A model generated the notes under the pieces. It was given only the letters and a program-made list of their open reading frames with translations. It was not told the DNA's origin and did not search any database. Shown here in pieces: positions 22,527 through 34,782 of a stretch of DNA of 64,000 bases (the first letter of the stretch is position 1; each line of letters opens with the position of its first letter). Source of the stretch: Lepas anatifera (taxonomy: Eukaryota; Arthropoda; Thecostraca; Lepadidae). A program made the translations under genes and the position numbers. The stretch spans positions 372,001-436,000 of the forward strand of contig JAOTON010001678.1 of NCBI GenBank assembly GCA_034440635.1, in the 5' to 3' direction.

Positions 22527-23879
22527 GCATAAATGAACAGTCATTTTATGTTCAAATATTTTAGGTGCGATCTTATGATCAACATCCATGGGTCTATTCA
22601 ACTAATTTATAGGTTACCCTTTACAATTCTCTCTGATAGTACGATTTCGATTTTAGGCAGTGAGGGGCCACATTCAGGCAGGCATGCCAGATATAATAAG
22701 CCATTGAGCTCCAACAGATCAATCCCTGGACGGGTAACGATGTTTTTGTGGTATCCTCTCTTGGACAGCTGTTCATCACAGCTTTCATCTGCGTGGTGAA
22801 CATTCCGCCTTGTTACCAATGCGGACAAGGCGTGCACAGCAGGTGGCGTCCATGTTTGAACATCTGGAGTAATGTGGCCTTATTACCTCACGAATTAAAT
22901 AGTTTTTTGTGCTGGGCCTCTTTCCATGCAATTGCAATTGCAAAACACATTCAATATTTGCAATAACGTGGTATAACAGGGAAATATATGACGAATCAGT
23001 TACGCTAAAAAATGTAAGTAATAATGTGTCAGAGAAAGCAGAATGGGATGGAAATTAAACCAAGATCGAACCAGAAGAAGCCAGCCAATGAGATTCACAG
23101 AAAATTGATGCAGACCAAAACTTTTTACTCAAATGATATCACCAATTTTGAGACAATAATGATCGCAAGCTTAGATAAGATCCCGGTGAAGCCCAGGTCA
23201 GCGGCCTGCTCCTGAGATGAACACTTGACACGTTCATTGTTAATATTCCGTGAGAATTTCACTGCTCCTACTCCCCAGATGCGTGCTATGGCCGCCTCTC
23301 TGCCGCTACACAATGTATAGGATACGGTGGTGTTTCTAAGTCTAGCACTCCTTCGGCGGCTGGCAAGCCGAGACGGCTCCCCGGAACCCAGCCTCGCAGA
23401 CAATAGAGAAAAATGACGCCTGATGCCCGCCCTCAAACACATGTATTACCATCACCAAGCCAAAAGATTGAGAGATTGCTTTAGAGCACGAAATATATAG
23501 CTATTTTCATAAGTTATTTTCATTATTTTTATCGCATTATTACCACCACCTTGACAAAAAACATTAATGCATGTATTGTACATACGCATATGTACCAATG
23601 AGTGGCAAAAGTAAATCTGGAATAGAAAGCAGCCACATGCGTACTTACACTTTAATATGAAATATTCTGCCAAAAACACCACACAATTTTGTAATAAAAA
23701 TAATTTTATACAGACTACAGGAATATGCATAAGCTCACAATACGAATGTGCAAGCCAAATGTGGAAGCTGTTTACTTCATTCTTCCGGTATCCCACTAAT
23801 TGCGTTACTTTCGTATCTTATAAGGCGAATTAGAGAGCCAGAGTTCCAAGTCAGAAACTGAGACCCACTCCTAATTATC
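22527..23879. other. No gene seen
   Basis: AT-rich with no coding run. Weak GC rise at 23280-23420. Confidence 0.3.
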
Positions 23880-24573
23880 CAAGTTCTCTCTCGCTGGCTC
23901 CCACTCGAGGCAGCATTCTCATATTTAATGAAAATTCGCGCACTTTGTTAGCAATCGCCGCTCGCTCTCGCCGCTCCATCTCCGCAGACGGAAGAGCTAG
24001 TCCGGCGCGCGCTCTCCGCCGCGCGCGCCACCGTCGGAGCGGCATCGACATCGACGCGTCGGCAGTCGACCTTCGCTGGCGACACCGACGGCAGGCACGC
24101 ACCCCGAAAACGCGCCGGGCTGGAGCCGCCAGAACCGGCCCTCGGTTGAAGCCGACCGACTGGTTTCTCGGTTTGACGTGAGACAGCTGGTTCCCCGTGC
24201 TGTGGAAAATAGTCCAGCAGTCGCCAATTCGCGAACCAGGCGTGAGGTGGTGTCCGTGAGAGGAGCGTGAAGCCGCAGACGCGAGGTTTTAATTGCTGTG
24301 TTTCGTGAGGTGTCGGTGCGTGGTTTTACAAGAATATTTGCAATCGACTTTATGGCTGAATTCAAAGTTCAAAGTGATTGTATCTAGATCCGGACGGCTC
24401 GGGCTCGGCTTCTTTTACGATTTGCTCGAGAGCTCTCGACATTTAGTTAATAAAAATGAAGAATAGACTTGATAGATAGAAACATGTAGCACTTTGTGCA
24501 TAACTACCAGCGTACTGACCCAGCCGCAGACAGAGATGGGCCTGACGAACAGGAGCACAGCTTAAAGTCTTTG
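23880..24573 (+). promoter_or_regulatory. CpG-rich promoter and possible non-coding first exon
   Basis: Positions 23940-24300 are dense in CpG and GC-rich against AT-rich surroundings. A plus-strand donor TTG|GTGAGT follows at 24574. Only short upstream-type ORFs lie in it, e.g. ATG at 24352 with 11 codons. A strong acceptor at 25921-25922 could pair with this donor. Transcription start and gene identity are unknown. Confidence 0.4.
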
Positions 24574-25922
24574 GTGAGTACTACTCTATTTTCGTTCTTA
24601 ATCGGTCCGACTTCCTACAGGCACCTCATGACGATTTTTAGATTCACTTAAAAACCGATTTCAATGAACTGATTACCCTTAGTGTGAAATATTTGTTCAT
24701 TCTCATCTATCAAATAATACTTCACCATGATATTTTGCATGTGTTTAACCAGAACCACCATCATCAACCATCTTTGCTTGAGCACTCAAGCACATACCAT
24801 GCTCTCGATAATGCATGTGTTGTTTGTTTTGGCTGAGTTCGATTTCAGAAAGTAGCTGCACTACCCACTGGCCCCAAGTTGTGAAACGAACGCTCAAAGT
24901 TAAATCCAGACGATCTCCGAAACCGAGCCACCTCTGAGGAGAGTTCACGAAACCATCGAACTTTTTTGAACGACTGAATCTGCTGTTTTTCTTACATTTT
25001 CAAATTGCTTCTAAAACTTATCAGCCTACGTGAGGAGCGGGGATCAAAACCGTAAAAGTGGCGATTGTGGGCCTCAAGGGTATACACTTGTGAAAATGTT
25101 TATGAGTGCTTTTCCGGGTGAAAACTTTGCTGACGGTGTTGGAGGGTTAGGGGTGTGGGAGAATGGAAAACCAAATTTCACGCACATAAAATGGAAATGT
25201 TAGCAGGCAGTCACTTTTCTAAGACGTACTGAGTATCTACGCCACCTTTTCTTCTGTAAGCAATGTTAATTAGTGAACAAAGTCCGACGTTTCGGGGTGC
25301 TTTTTTGACTTTCAGTAGGGCTTGCGCACCCCTAAAAGTAACGATTCTACACGCCTGATGGGAATTATACTTTCAAGCGTAAGATAAACACATAAAAACA
25401 TAGTCACACGTGTCAAATTCCGTGGACTAGTTATTTGATGTGGTATAGAGTTGAGGACTAAGTTCTGTCCCTTATTACTGGCTGTTGTCTATCGAAGAAG
25501 CAGTGCACAAGTTTCTGGGGAGATGGCATTGATTGTTTGAACAAGTTCAGGAACTCTGAATTCTAAAACCATCGGAAGTTAATGACGGCCAATTTTGTGC
25601 TTTGGAGCGGCGATGAATGTCGGGGCAGTCGTGCACGCTTCAGTGACCTCTCCTGATAGAAAAGTTCGGAAAGCCCTACGACTCCAATCGTAATCTTTTG
25701 CGCTAATTTTCTAAACGTCATTTGGGTTTGACTGCAGGGTTAGATTGCAAAACTTCCAACGTTATTAATATCGTGACTTTCATGGAAGTTGGTATTGGCT
25801 TTATATTATGGATCGTGTATTGATATGGGCTTTATTGTTGATTGTAAAGTTATGCTAAGTTGTTGAGTTTGGCCCCATCGTTGATTGTGTGTCTATCTGG
25901 TCTTCATCTTTGTTTTCTGCAG
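24574..25922 (+). other. Possible first intron
   Basis: Begins GTGAGT and ends with a long pyrimidine tract and 'ttctgcag'. Otherwise featureless. Inference from splice signals only. Confidence 0.25.
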
Positions 25923-26029
25923 ATGTACACGAACTATGGACAAGCCACTACCTTGAAACACTACCAGGTTTCGACATTGAAATACTTTGCGGTTGCATCA
26001 ACATTTACTTAGATCCCAAAAATCATAAG
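25923..26029 (+). other. Possible exon 2 of the 24-kb transcript
   Basis: Starts directly with ATG after the acceptor ('MYTNYGQATTLKHY', 29 codons to TAG at 26010-26012). A good donor AA|GTAAGA follows at 26030. If that donor is used, the exon holds a short complete ORF and would be leader sequence. Confidence 0.25.
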
Positions 26030-26423
26030 TAAGAAGTCAAACATTGAATCATGAGTCACTGTCACGCGGCTCACAAAATATGGATGACCGTTGATAATCG
26101 ATTGGGTTTAACGATACATCAGCGCTAACGTCACCGGCGTCACCCGCTGTACCATATTGGGAGGAATTTCGGGGAGCGCATCAAACTTTATCCAGGGAAC
26201 TCGCCCGGGACTGAGATCCAGGAGCAGTAGTCCAGGCGCAGGATGTCACTGCGACACATATATATTGGCTCATAACTGGCAAACCAGGAGTGATGGGTAC
26301 GCGAGTTTACGATATAAGGACACTCAACACTCCCAAAACTTATATGCTGATCATATGTCAGAGAAGGGCTTCTTAGGCAGTACAAAATTGGAACTACCGC
26401 AAGGAATGAGTGACATCTAATAG

Positions 26424-26747
26424 CAGTGGGGGATCCAGGACTTCATTTGGGGGAGAGGGGCGGACAGGGAGCTCGAGCCTCCCCGCCATTGTCTCTAAAC
26501 AGTCTCTGGCTATGCATTAATATAGACACTGAAAATTTCTGTCTTGACCCCTAGCTCCAATTTTATCCGCCAATGTCTTATAGCCACAGGCGGTAGGGGC
26601 AGGAGGACGATGACTTTTAAGTCCCGGGTTATAAGCGTCACATAAATGTATTGGTAAAATGTTATATGGGTAGTGTTGACAGAGGAGGTTTGAGCCACCT
26701 AGGACCCCTCCCCCGCCCCAAAATGAAAAGTCCTGAATTCGCCACTG
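26424..26747. mobile_element. hAT-like element, family H1 (longer variant)
   Basis: The left end is CAGTGGGGGATCCAGGAC and the inverted right end CAGTGGCGAATTCAGGAC. 'gggagctcgagcc' and 'tctggctatgcattaa' match the H1 interior. At 324 bp it is twice the usual length. The 8-bp flanks do not match. Confidence 0.65.
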
Positions 26748-26793
26748 TCCATCCATATATTTTATAATTACAGAAAAATTGATAGGTTAAGGG

Positions 26794-27485
26794 CAGGGGC
26801 GTCGCCACCATGCGGGTCATGGGGGCCATGACCCCATGCACTTTTTGGAGGTCACCCACCTGACTCAGGAGGCCCCTTTGATACATAGAGCCTGGAATAG
26901 CTTGAGGTGGTGGATAGGTTTGTGGGGGGTCTAAGGGGGCTAAAACTTCCTCCGACATTGCCTTGGTACAGCCTCCGGTTATGCATTAACTATAAGCACT
27001 CGGAAATTTCAGGGGGCGGGGCTTCAGCCCGCCCCTTGCATCCACCACTGCTCCTTTGGTACCAAAGAGCCTAGCCTCCCCGCTTATAAAGTAGGCCTTC
27101 TAATTGGGCTATGCAGGAGTCCCGACTAGTTATAAAGGAAGCCCATTACGGCCTACCTAGGCGAACCTTTCTTTAAAAAGAAAGCCCCCTAAACGGAACG
27201 CATAGGTGGCCACTTTACTTATCTAGAAAGTCCCCTAAACGATTTATCCAGAAGACATCCTTACTTACAAGCGAGACCCACTAAATAACCTACGTGGAGG
27301 CACCTTCACTTATAAAGGAGGTCCATAAACAGCCAACATAAGAGGTCCCTTACTTATAAGGAAAGAAACTAAATGACCTACACAATGGAGGCCCTCAAAA
27401 GCTAGGAGGACTCCCTCAGGACCAGAGATAGGAGGGCCCCTTCAAGCCTGGCCTTGATAAAAATAAATCCGTGGCGACGTCCCTG
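26794..27485. mobile_element. hAT-like non-autonomous transposon, family H2, with nested H1
   Basis: The ends CAGGGGCGTCGCCAC and, inverted, CAGGGACGTCGCCAC differ at one base. The interior matches 11106-11591 ('agagcctagc', 'cttataaa..aggcc', 'ggcctacctagg'), and an H1 copy is inserted at 26905-27050. No target duplication remains. Confidence 0.75.
26905..27050. mobile_element. hAT-like H1 copy nested in H2
   Basis: AGGTGGTGGATAGG at the left and inverted CAGTGGTGGATGCAAGG at the right, with H1 internal blocks 'cctccggttatgcattaact' and 'ggggcttcagccc'. The H2 sister at 11106 reads straight through the insertion point, which shows the order of events. Confidence 0.7.
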
Positions 27486-27499
27486 GGGGCAATGTCATG

Positions 27500-28010
27500 C
27501 ATTCTAGGCAATGCAAAGTTATGTTAGGAACTTGCGATCTGAGTTCGACCTCACATATATCGGTAAAGTTTCAGTTCTAGGTCATGTGTGATGATTGAAG
27601 TATGAGGTCATTCTTAAAGTTTTTCAAGATGTCTTTTCCACGTGGTCTTCCTGGCTTCGCTTGATCTAGGAAAAACAACTTGACACAGACTGGGTCATAA
27701 CTTAGGTTCCACAAACGTCACCCAAAAGGTCAATAAACTTAAATGACAATTATCCATTTAAGCAATACGTGTTTGCATATCCTTCAAGCACCATTTTGCA
27801 AACAAATAGATGATTTCTTGGCTAACTTATTTACATCTGACCTTCCTGGGTCAGACAAGGTCTGGAACACCAAATAATGTGCATATTATAACAGTATACT
27901 TACCTAGAAACATTCAAGCACATTGGAATGTGGTTTGTTGATACCGTAGTTATTTGCGCACTCGGGGTAGTGAAAACTTGTCCGTTCATAGTGGCTTGCA
28001 AAGGTCATTG
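27500..28010 (-). repeat. Dispersed repeat, family D, copy 2
   Basis: Reverse complement matches the distal part of 8330-9460 (see 'cctagatcaag' block). Contains several AGGTCA/TGACCT half-sites. Confidence 0.5.
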
Positions 28011-28778
28011 TCTAACATAAAAAGTTTTTTACAAGTGTCATTTCACATACAGAAAATTGGGAGCGTTCCAAAACAGGCTTCCGCACTGAGAGAAATTTTC
28101 ACAATGTCTATACGAATACAGCCCTGATATTGGGGTTCATTAAAGCACAACCAACGCTAAAGAAGGACAAAACCCAGTTCGTGCAAAGCAAAAAGTAGTT
28201 ACGGCATTGTTTTAAAACGAACATTAGTCGTCCTCTCATGATGATATCAACACGCAACTAAGCCAGTACAAGGGTAGCAACGCTGTCCCGTATGATCAAA
28301 GCCGGCAGTAGGACAGCCTTGCTAATACATTGGCAAGATGGTCGTATCCTTACAAATGCCGTACACATTTTGACCTGGTATTTCTTGTGTCGCGGAAGCA
28401 CCGGAAGTGTAAGATGCACTGCGTTACTGCATTTTTCATTCGTGTCGTGATCAAACGCCTCCTCAGTCTTAAGGACGCAGGCCGCGGGAGTGTACGCGGG
28501 ACGGTGTTAGTGCAGTTAGCGGATTGCGGTGGAAAGTTTCTTTGGTTAGCGTATAGCCTATTTAGGCATATTCTAGACCAATCTTTTCAGTGTCAGTGCC
28601 CTATGACATTGGGAGCAGGCAGTCGCTAAAGTGGTGTGGACCTGGAAACGGATTGGACTTGCAAGGTAAGCAGCTGCTTGGAATGCGAAGTGTCCAATTA
28701 GGTACAAACCTACGTGTTTCGAAACTTCTTCCATTGCATACAAATGGCTTTATGGCTGTAGCCAGGGATTCTCAGGCA
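28011..28778. other. No gene supported
   Basis: A 99-codon plus frame (28330-28629) has some G/C third-position bias ('GSVRGTVLVQLADCGGKF') but no splice context or family. Confidence 0.2.
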
Positions 28779-28786
28779 TATGGAAC

Positions 28787-29136
28787 CAGTGGCGGATCTG
28801 GCCGGTAGGTTTGGGGGAAACCAAAGTCGAAAAGAAAAATAAGCCAGTAAAATATTTGGCACAAGATGTTTGTTTTTGCTTTTCAATGACCATTCACTCA
28901 AAGCGGTTTTTGATATCAAAGGACCTAGGTCCAATGCTTGCACTGAAGTTGACTGGTTCTGTTTGAAGTTGAATGGTTCAGTTAAAACACCAAAACCTTG
29001 CTTATAGACTTCAGGAGCAGGAGCCGGGGAAAAATGACTAAAAGTCGACAGCTTTTGGTGGGAATATGGTTCTTCACTGAACTTTTTTCGTTTGGGGATC
29101 AACTGCCTTTTCGCCCCTCCCCTGATTCGGCCACTG
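28787..29136. mobile_element. hAT-like element with perfect 8-bp target duplication
   Basis: The ends are CAGTGGCGGATCTGGCC and, inverted, CAGTGGCCGAATCAGG. Both flanks are TATGGAAC (28779-28786 and 29137-29144), the 8-bp duplication expected of hAT. It is 350 bp long with no transposase. This is the best proof of class and of relatively recent insertion among the hAT copies here. Confidence 0.85.
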
Positions 29137-29387
29137 TATGGAACCTTCTTTGAGTTCTGGTGACCTCAATATTGACTTAACCAAAAAAGTTCGCACAATG
29201 GTTATTCGTCTCGTCAAGAGCTTTCCAACGCAAACAAAGAATACATCTGCACTCCGGTTTTCCGAAGACGTGTCCTAACCGCTTCGCGTCTCATTTTCAG
29301 CCCGAGCTCCCAAGGCCGTGGGTGGGTGTTCGGCGTGTATATGATGACAACATCCAGGCTGTGGGTGCGACACTGCTAGTGCACACA

Positions 29388-29602
29388 GTATGTGGAATGA
29401 CGCGGAGGTGGTGGTGGTGGATGGGCCAATTGAAGCCCTCCTTATGTGGATCATATGCCAGTTCGTCTTCAGTCTGGAAAATAAAGGGACCAAAACAACA
29501 GTTGTCTTCTTGGCCTTCAATGTCCTCGCTGCAAAGTTCTCTGGAATCTTCAAGAATTTCGGGATGCGATGGTGTGGGAGATGGCTGAGCTGGAGAGGCT
29601 CA
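29388..29602 (+). CDS. Coding-like exon
   Basis: An acceptor-like 'gctagtgcacacag' precedes an open frame reading 'MWNDAEVVVVDGPIEALLMW' and later 'TVVFLAFNVLAAKFSGIF'. Third positions favour C/G, and the hydrophobic pattern looks like real protein. A donor TCAG|GTGATT lies at 29603, and the frame stays open beyond it. An alternative frame with donor ACA|GTATGT at 29388 also exists upstream. The family is not recognised. Confidence 0.35.
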
Positions 29603-30622
29603 GGTGATTTAGCTGGAGTGGCTCAGTTGGCCAAGATGATTGCGGTATGATGTTCGTGTGTTATTTTCTGCGTGCAAAGATTTTGCAATTACTACGATCT
29701 GTGATAGTCATGTGTTTGATTTTTCTTAATAAATTGTCCCTTAATAAAAGAAAAACAACAAAGGAAACATGTTTTAAGGGGAGTTACCTCAGATGCGATC
29801 AGTGTTTTTCAGCAGGAACGAGAGGAGTTTCATTGGGGTTCAAATAGGGATCAATGACATACTTCGAACTTTTTGTAGACCTATTCACTGGTTTGTAATT
29901 CACCCATACTGAAGCTAAAAATTCGTACCCCTAATTCGGCGCTAGAATGAGGCAAACTGAAGAATTTGTCTAGACCTGGTCTCTGCATTCTAAGCATGGT
30001 AATCACCTAGTTACGATAGGATGGTGACTGATTAATACCAACTAAACCATGTTCAAATCCTCGTTCTTACGATAAGTTACTAGAGTAAGAAAGACTGCTT
30101 TGTAGGCCATGGTTAAGATTTCGCCGACTTGGTTATTGCATTTTAAACATTGTAGGCACTTGGTTGCAATACGATGGTCGATGATTAATACCAACTCAAC
30201 CCTGGTCAAAGCCTTGTTCTGGTGCTAACTGTTGGACCCACAATGTTAGTTTTTGAGTAAAAACTGATAAATGCTTGCTAATGATGCAGACATTTAGAAC
30301 ACAAACTTTGGGTTCTGCGCCCTGTTACGAGGTTGTAACTTAATGAAAATTTTCTCAGTGCGTGTTGTCCCGCTACTAAGGTTTTACGCGAAAGCGCGTC
30401 GTTACAGTGTTTGAAGTTTTTCAGCATGTTCGATTTTATGTGTGACCTACGAGAGTCAGCACTTGCGCTAAGGTAAAAGAAAGGGCAAACAATCAGAAAA
30501 TTCAGGTCACAAGCAACACGCTGAAAACTATACGCGTTTTTTCTATCTTCTCTAGTTTTAAAAGTCTCGGGGAAGGGGAAGCTAATTAACCCTCCTCTGG
30601 CAAGGCGAGATATATGCAAACA

Positions 30623-30624
<2 letters not shown>
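29603..30624. other. No gene; diverged tandem pair
   Basis: 29978-30075 and 30136-30233 are diverged copies ('gattaataccaact..aacc..gtcaaa' in both), about 158 bases apart. The rest is AT-rich. Confidence 0.45.
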
Positions 30625-30667
<43 letters not shown>

Positions 30668-30681
30668 ATATATATATATAT
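30625..30681. repeat. (TA)n microsatellite
   Basis: About 28 TA units with one interruption. Confidence 0.95.
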
Positions 30682-30808
30682 TCGTGTTATCACTTAACTT
30701 TCATATATTTTTCACTTCACCTCCATTTTTACTTCAACCATATATGGTCTTTTAGTTACTGCTGTGCAGGTTCCTGCCACCATTTTCTCCTGTTATTCAT
30801 AGAAGATA

Positions 30809-30982
30809 ATAATTGTTGGGGTTTAACGACGCACCAACTGCCAGGGTCATACGGCGTCATCAACTCTCACCCTGTTGGAAGGGATTTTGGGGATCAGATC
30901 AACTTATTCAGAGGCTCCGCCTTGAACCGGGACCGGTGGCTTAGAAGACAAGGGTGCTATCCACTAAGCCACCTCATCCCCC
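30809..30982 (-). mobile_element. tRNA-derived SINE with perfect 14-bp target duplication
   Basis: On the minus strand the head is 'gaggtggcttagtggata' (A box) and 'cccggttcaaggcgg' (B box). The body is 'ctctgaataagttgatct' and 'ccttccaacagggtgagagt', and the tail 'ggtgcgtcgttaaacccc' then 'aacaattat'. ATTCATAGAAGATA flanks both sides (30795-30808 and 30983-30996). This copy defines the whole SINE family in the window: its ends are fixed by the duplication. It is a full-length, fairly young insertion. Confidence 0.9.
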
Positions 30983-30996
30983 ATTCATAGAAGATA

Positions 30997-32968
30997 GAAT
31001 ATGATATAACATATCAGTCTGGTGCTCATATTATATCTAGAATCATTACAGATAAGGAATCAATATATTTTGTCACTGGGACTTGATCATGACTGACGGA
31101 ACAATGTCGTGATTTTTATAAAGAACATGATATATCAAAATTGTACTTAATAAAGCAAATTTGATCAAAATGTTATTATTGGCATGACTTTTATACCGAC
31201 ACATTTGATCTCCTATTTTTAATAATGTGCAAGAAACCTCTCCAAGCAAACATTGCACTCATTAAATGTTATGCTCACTTCTGGGTGTCTCTCAGAAGGA
31301 ATTTTTCATTGTATATTTTTTACCCGGCTTATCCTAAAAAAACACAGGTTACCGTTCACTGTTCTCGTTCAGGTCAGTCTGGGGACAGTGTCTTAAAATG
31401 CCTGTAAATGTACAATATCGTTAGTTCTCACCAAATGAAATATTCTATTAAAACTGATTTAGCACCCCAATTATAATTTTGAGCGTCAAGGTTTGCTAAT
31501 CCCTTTATATGACAGGAATTGTTTATTATATCAATTTTCTGACACATTTTTGTTGCATTTTGACTAGGATGCTAATAAATCTTTACCGGACAGTCTTTTG
31601 TACATTTGCCGAGACCTCAAATTCCTGATATTGTACAATCTGTCGTCATGAAATGTTCATATCCGGAGATATTTGTGGGGTTGGGAATAACTGACACGTC
31701 TGTTTTCTCTCCCGCAGAAACTTAAAACGCTTTTATGGTTGGTAAGCGCAATAATAGTACTACCGGGGGAATTAGAAACACATATTTCTAAGGAATCCAT
31801 TTTTCCTCTTTAAATACTTCTGACATGTCATAATCCCACTTTTTTGTATTGTTTTATTTATTTCATCACATCGCCGATAGGATGCCCCTATTAGAGACGC
31901 AATAAGCCCAAGATAATATACCTTCATCATCTGTAGTTTTATGTCATATATCTCCTCCCCCACGATGAACAATGTCTTGTCAACGCAAACAAGACGCCCC
32001 ATCGGAACTTGACAAACCACCGTGGCTACATTGCGTTAATTCTAGTCGTTACCCATTGTGGACCTCATCCCACCACATCGTAAACAGCGGGGATGGAAGA
32101 CGTCCACTGCACCTCCACGGCAGCAGTAACGAGGCCGCAGAGCGATGGATGTCGTTATTGGTGACGACGACGGAGGCCCCCTCCACCGCCGCCGACGACC
32201 CCGCGCCACTTTATCCCTGTCTTGCGCCACTATTGCAGCAGCGCGCCAGAACGGCTCAATGGACAGACAACGGACGGTAATGATACCGTGCGATGACGCT
32301 CCGCCTACGGCTATCGTCCTCTCTGGTGGCACGAAGCCTGCGGCACTGCAGCGCCGGGAGGTGTGGTGTATGCACGGGGGAGGTCAAGAGGGAGTGATGG
32401 AGGTGAGGCGAGATGGTGCAGGCTTAGCGGTGATACGCTGTAGATGAGGGAGGGAAATGACGTGTCCAACAGCACACCTTTCCTTGTTGGGTGGCGCCTA
32501 TTGCAGCACCTGCAGAAGAGCGTTATTGTTCCTCGCTAATAGTATCTTGAAAACTAGGTCCATCGTCTTAAAAAGTATACTGCTTTGGGTGTTAGAATGA
32601 TCAACTTTAAGCGCCATAAAGACATTCCACGTCTCAGTTTCCATTGAACCGTTTCCGAAATAAATGAGCTGTCATGACTTAAAGATAGTATTTCCATAAG
32701 CGACATGAACTAATGAGTTTAAAGATTGGACTTCTGCTGAAACTAAATGTAAAAGACTCGGAGCTTTCGGGTAAACAGAACATGTTTTCTGATTTGATTA
32801 TAATTTAGCGCTGACGAAAGCTGGTAAAATATAGCCGAAAACTCCGAATCCTTTGCGTTTTTTTCTAGTGAAGAAGCCCTAACATATTTCCGTAACCTTA
32901 CACGCCTCCACTAATGTCATCTCGTGCGAAGTAGGTAATGAGTTACAGCCTGGCGCCCCGGTTCCACA
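30997..32968. other. No gene supported; CpG-rich patch at 32100-32420
   Basis: 30997-32090 is AT-rich and empty to my eye. 32100-32420 is CpG-rich and open in several frames on both strands. I cannot choose a frame, start or splice site there. Confidence 0.3.
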
Positions 32969-33121
32969 ATGACGTCAAGAGTGTGCTGGTGCGACCGCGG
33001 TCACAAAGAACAGCACATCTGTCGGCGATACCCATGTGCTAGCGGAGGAATGCGTGCTCCGGGAAGTGGGCCTGGCCATGGCTTCCGGGAACGGACAATT
33101 CTGCAGGACGGCGGACGATCT
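32969..33121 (+). CDS. Coding-like segment, frame ambiguous
   Basis: One frame starts with ATG at 32969 ('MTSRVCWCDRGHKEQHICRR', Cys-rich). Another, from about 32983, has better third-position bias ('THVLAEECVLREVGLAMA'). A donor CTG|GTAAAT follows at 33122, and the GA microsatellite starts 26 bases on. No family recognised. Confidence 0.25.
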
Positions 33122-33145
33122 GGTAAATGTGGCATGATGACAAGT

Positions 33146-33373
<228 letters not shown>

Positions 33374-33559
33374 ATAGAATGAAAGGAAAAAGAAGATATG
33401 TGAACAGGAACAAAACCGAAAGCAGAAATGAGAGGGAAATTTGAAGAAAAAAACGTGTTCAGTTCACAGCGTATCGGCTACATCCCTAGCGGAGACAAAA
33501 TCATTGTGACAGCTGTTGAAAATCATGGGTTTTCCTTACCAATAATCCGCACGCATACT

Positions 33560-34287
33560 GTCACGTTTTTTCCCCAGGCCCCGACCTCTCCCACCACCCG
33601 CTTCCTGCCTCTCCCGCCCTGGATGGTGCCTCTGGCGTGGCCAGATACTCTCAGATAGCCCCGACAGATGGCTCTGTCCGGCGCGTGGCCGCGGCGTGCC
33701 CGGCCTGCGACCGACACTCGGATAAATCTCCCGAGCTACCTTGGGGGCCCGGCGACCGCTGATTAAGCACCTGCCACCCCCGCCACGGTAATTATTCGCG
33801 TTTTTGTGCTCGGCGGCGGGGACAGGGGCGATGCATCTCTCTTCCATCGGCCGGGACGGGTTATTACCCGGGGCGGGCTCATGGGCGTAACCAGGAGTGT
33901 TCCTCCAAGGGTTGGGACTCCAGCGAGCGGGGAGGCTAGAGCGCGGAGTGACTTGTTTAGTTGACTGAGGGAGGGAAGAGGGTGTAAGAATGAAAGAGCG
34001 ACAAAACATAGCATTTCCCCGCTGGCCCTACAACATTTCTCTTGGTCCGACCATTTGAAGGTGGCAAAATTAACCACATGGGACCGTGTTGGAAGTAACC
34101 CGCTGCCGGCCCGGGCCGTCCCGCTGTCGGTTACCCCCTGCCTGGCGGCGCCGGTGGCCGAGGCCGTCCACCGCCCGCTGCTATTTCCTCGGGGACGTGG
34201 CCGTGTCGGCAGTAGCCTGGGGCCATCCCACGGACCCCATCTGGAGTCGGCACAAATGGCCGGCCGCTGGCCCGTCGTTGCATAGCA
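33560..34287 (+). promoter_or_regulatory. CpG island with RFX X-box-like site
   Basis: GC- and CpG-rich over about 700 bases. At 34277-34289 lies GTTGCATAGCAAT, close to the imperfect palindrome bound by RFX factors (GTTGCCATGGCAAC type). It sits immediately before the ATG of the next entry. RFX sites near starts are known for ciliary genes. That this is a promoter is inferred. Confidence 0.4.
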
Positions 34288-34342
34288 ATGGCGACCGTGC
34301 GCGCGGCTTCAGAGGCAGCAGAAACGCCGCGAGTGATGTTAA
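34288..34342 (+). CDS. Possible first coding exon
   Basis: ATG in a good context (gcaATGG) opens 'MATVRAASEAAETPRVML' and reaches a donor TTAA|GTATGT at 34343. The exon leaves one base of the next codon (phase 1). The Ala/Glu-rich start and high GC match the CpG island it lies in, and AT-rich intron-like sequence follows at once. If the donor were not used, the frame would close at 34491. The product is unknown. Confidence 0.4.
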
Positions 34343-34782
34343 GTATGTATTTTTATGAGGCAAACATTTTGCAGCAGCATATGCCAGTGATGAGTGTGAA
34401 TTATGGTACCTACTTGAACTTGTTTGGGCACATCGTGTACCCATACTTTTGGTGTTTCCCTGACGGGGAATGTCAAAATCAGTCACCTTGAATGAACGTC
34501 TTGGTCAATAATGAAATTTTTCATCTGTACAAAGCAAATAGATATATGGCGTAGTTCACTGACGCCTGAGGTAACAGTCTGTGATGCATCCGCGGTGGAA
34601 CATTAGTAGCCTCAGTCAGAGCGCGAACATGCCGTTATCAAGACAGATGGGTTTTTTCCAACTTTCCTTGCCAATCGGAGCGAGATACCGATTGAAGAGA
34701 ACTCATGTAGATGTATGCAGCAAGCTTTTTCAATGCATAGCCTGGAAACTTCCCTTGAAATTCGATTTTGTAACGAGCAACT

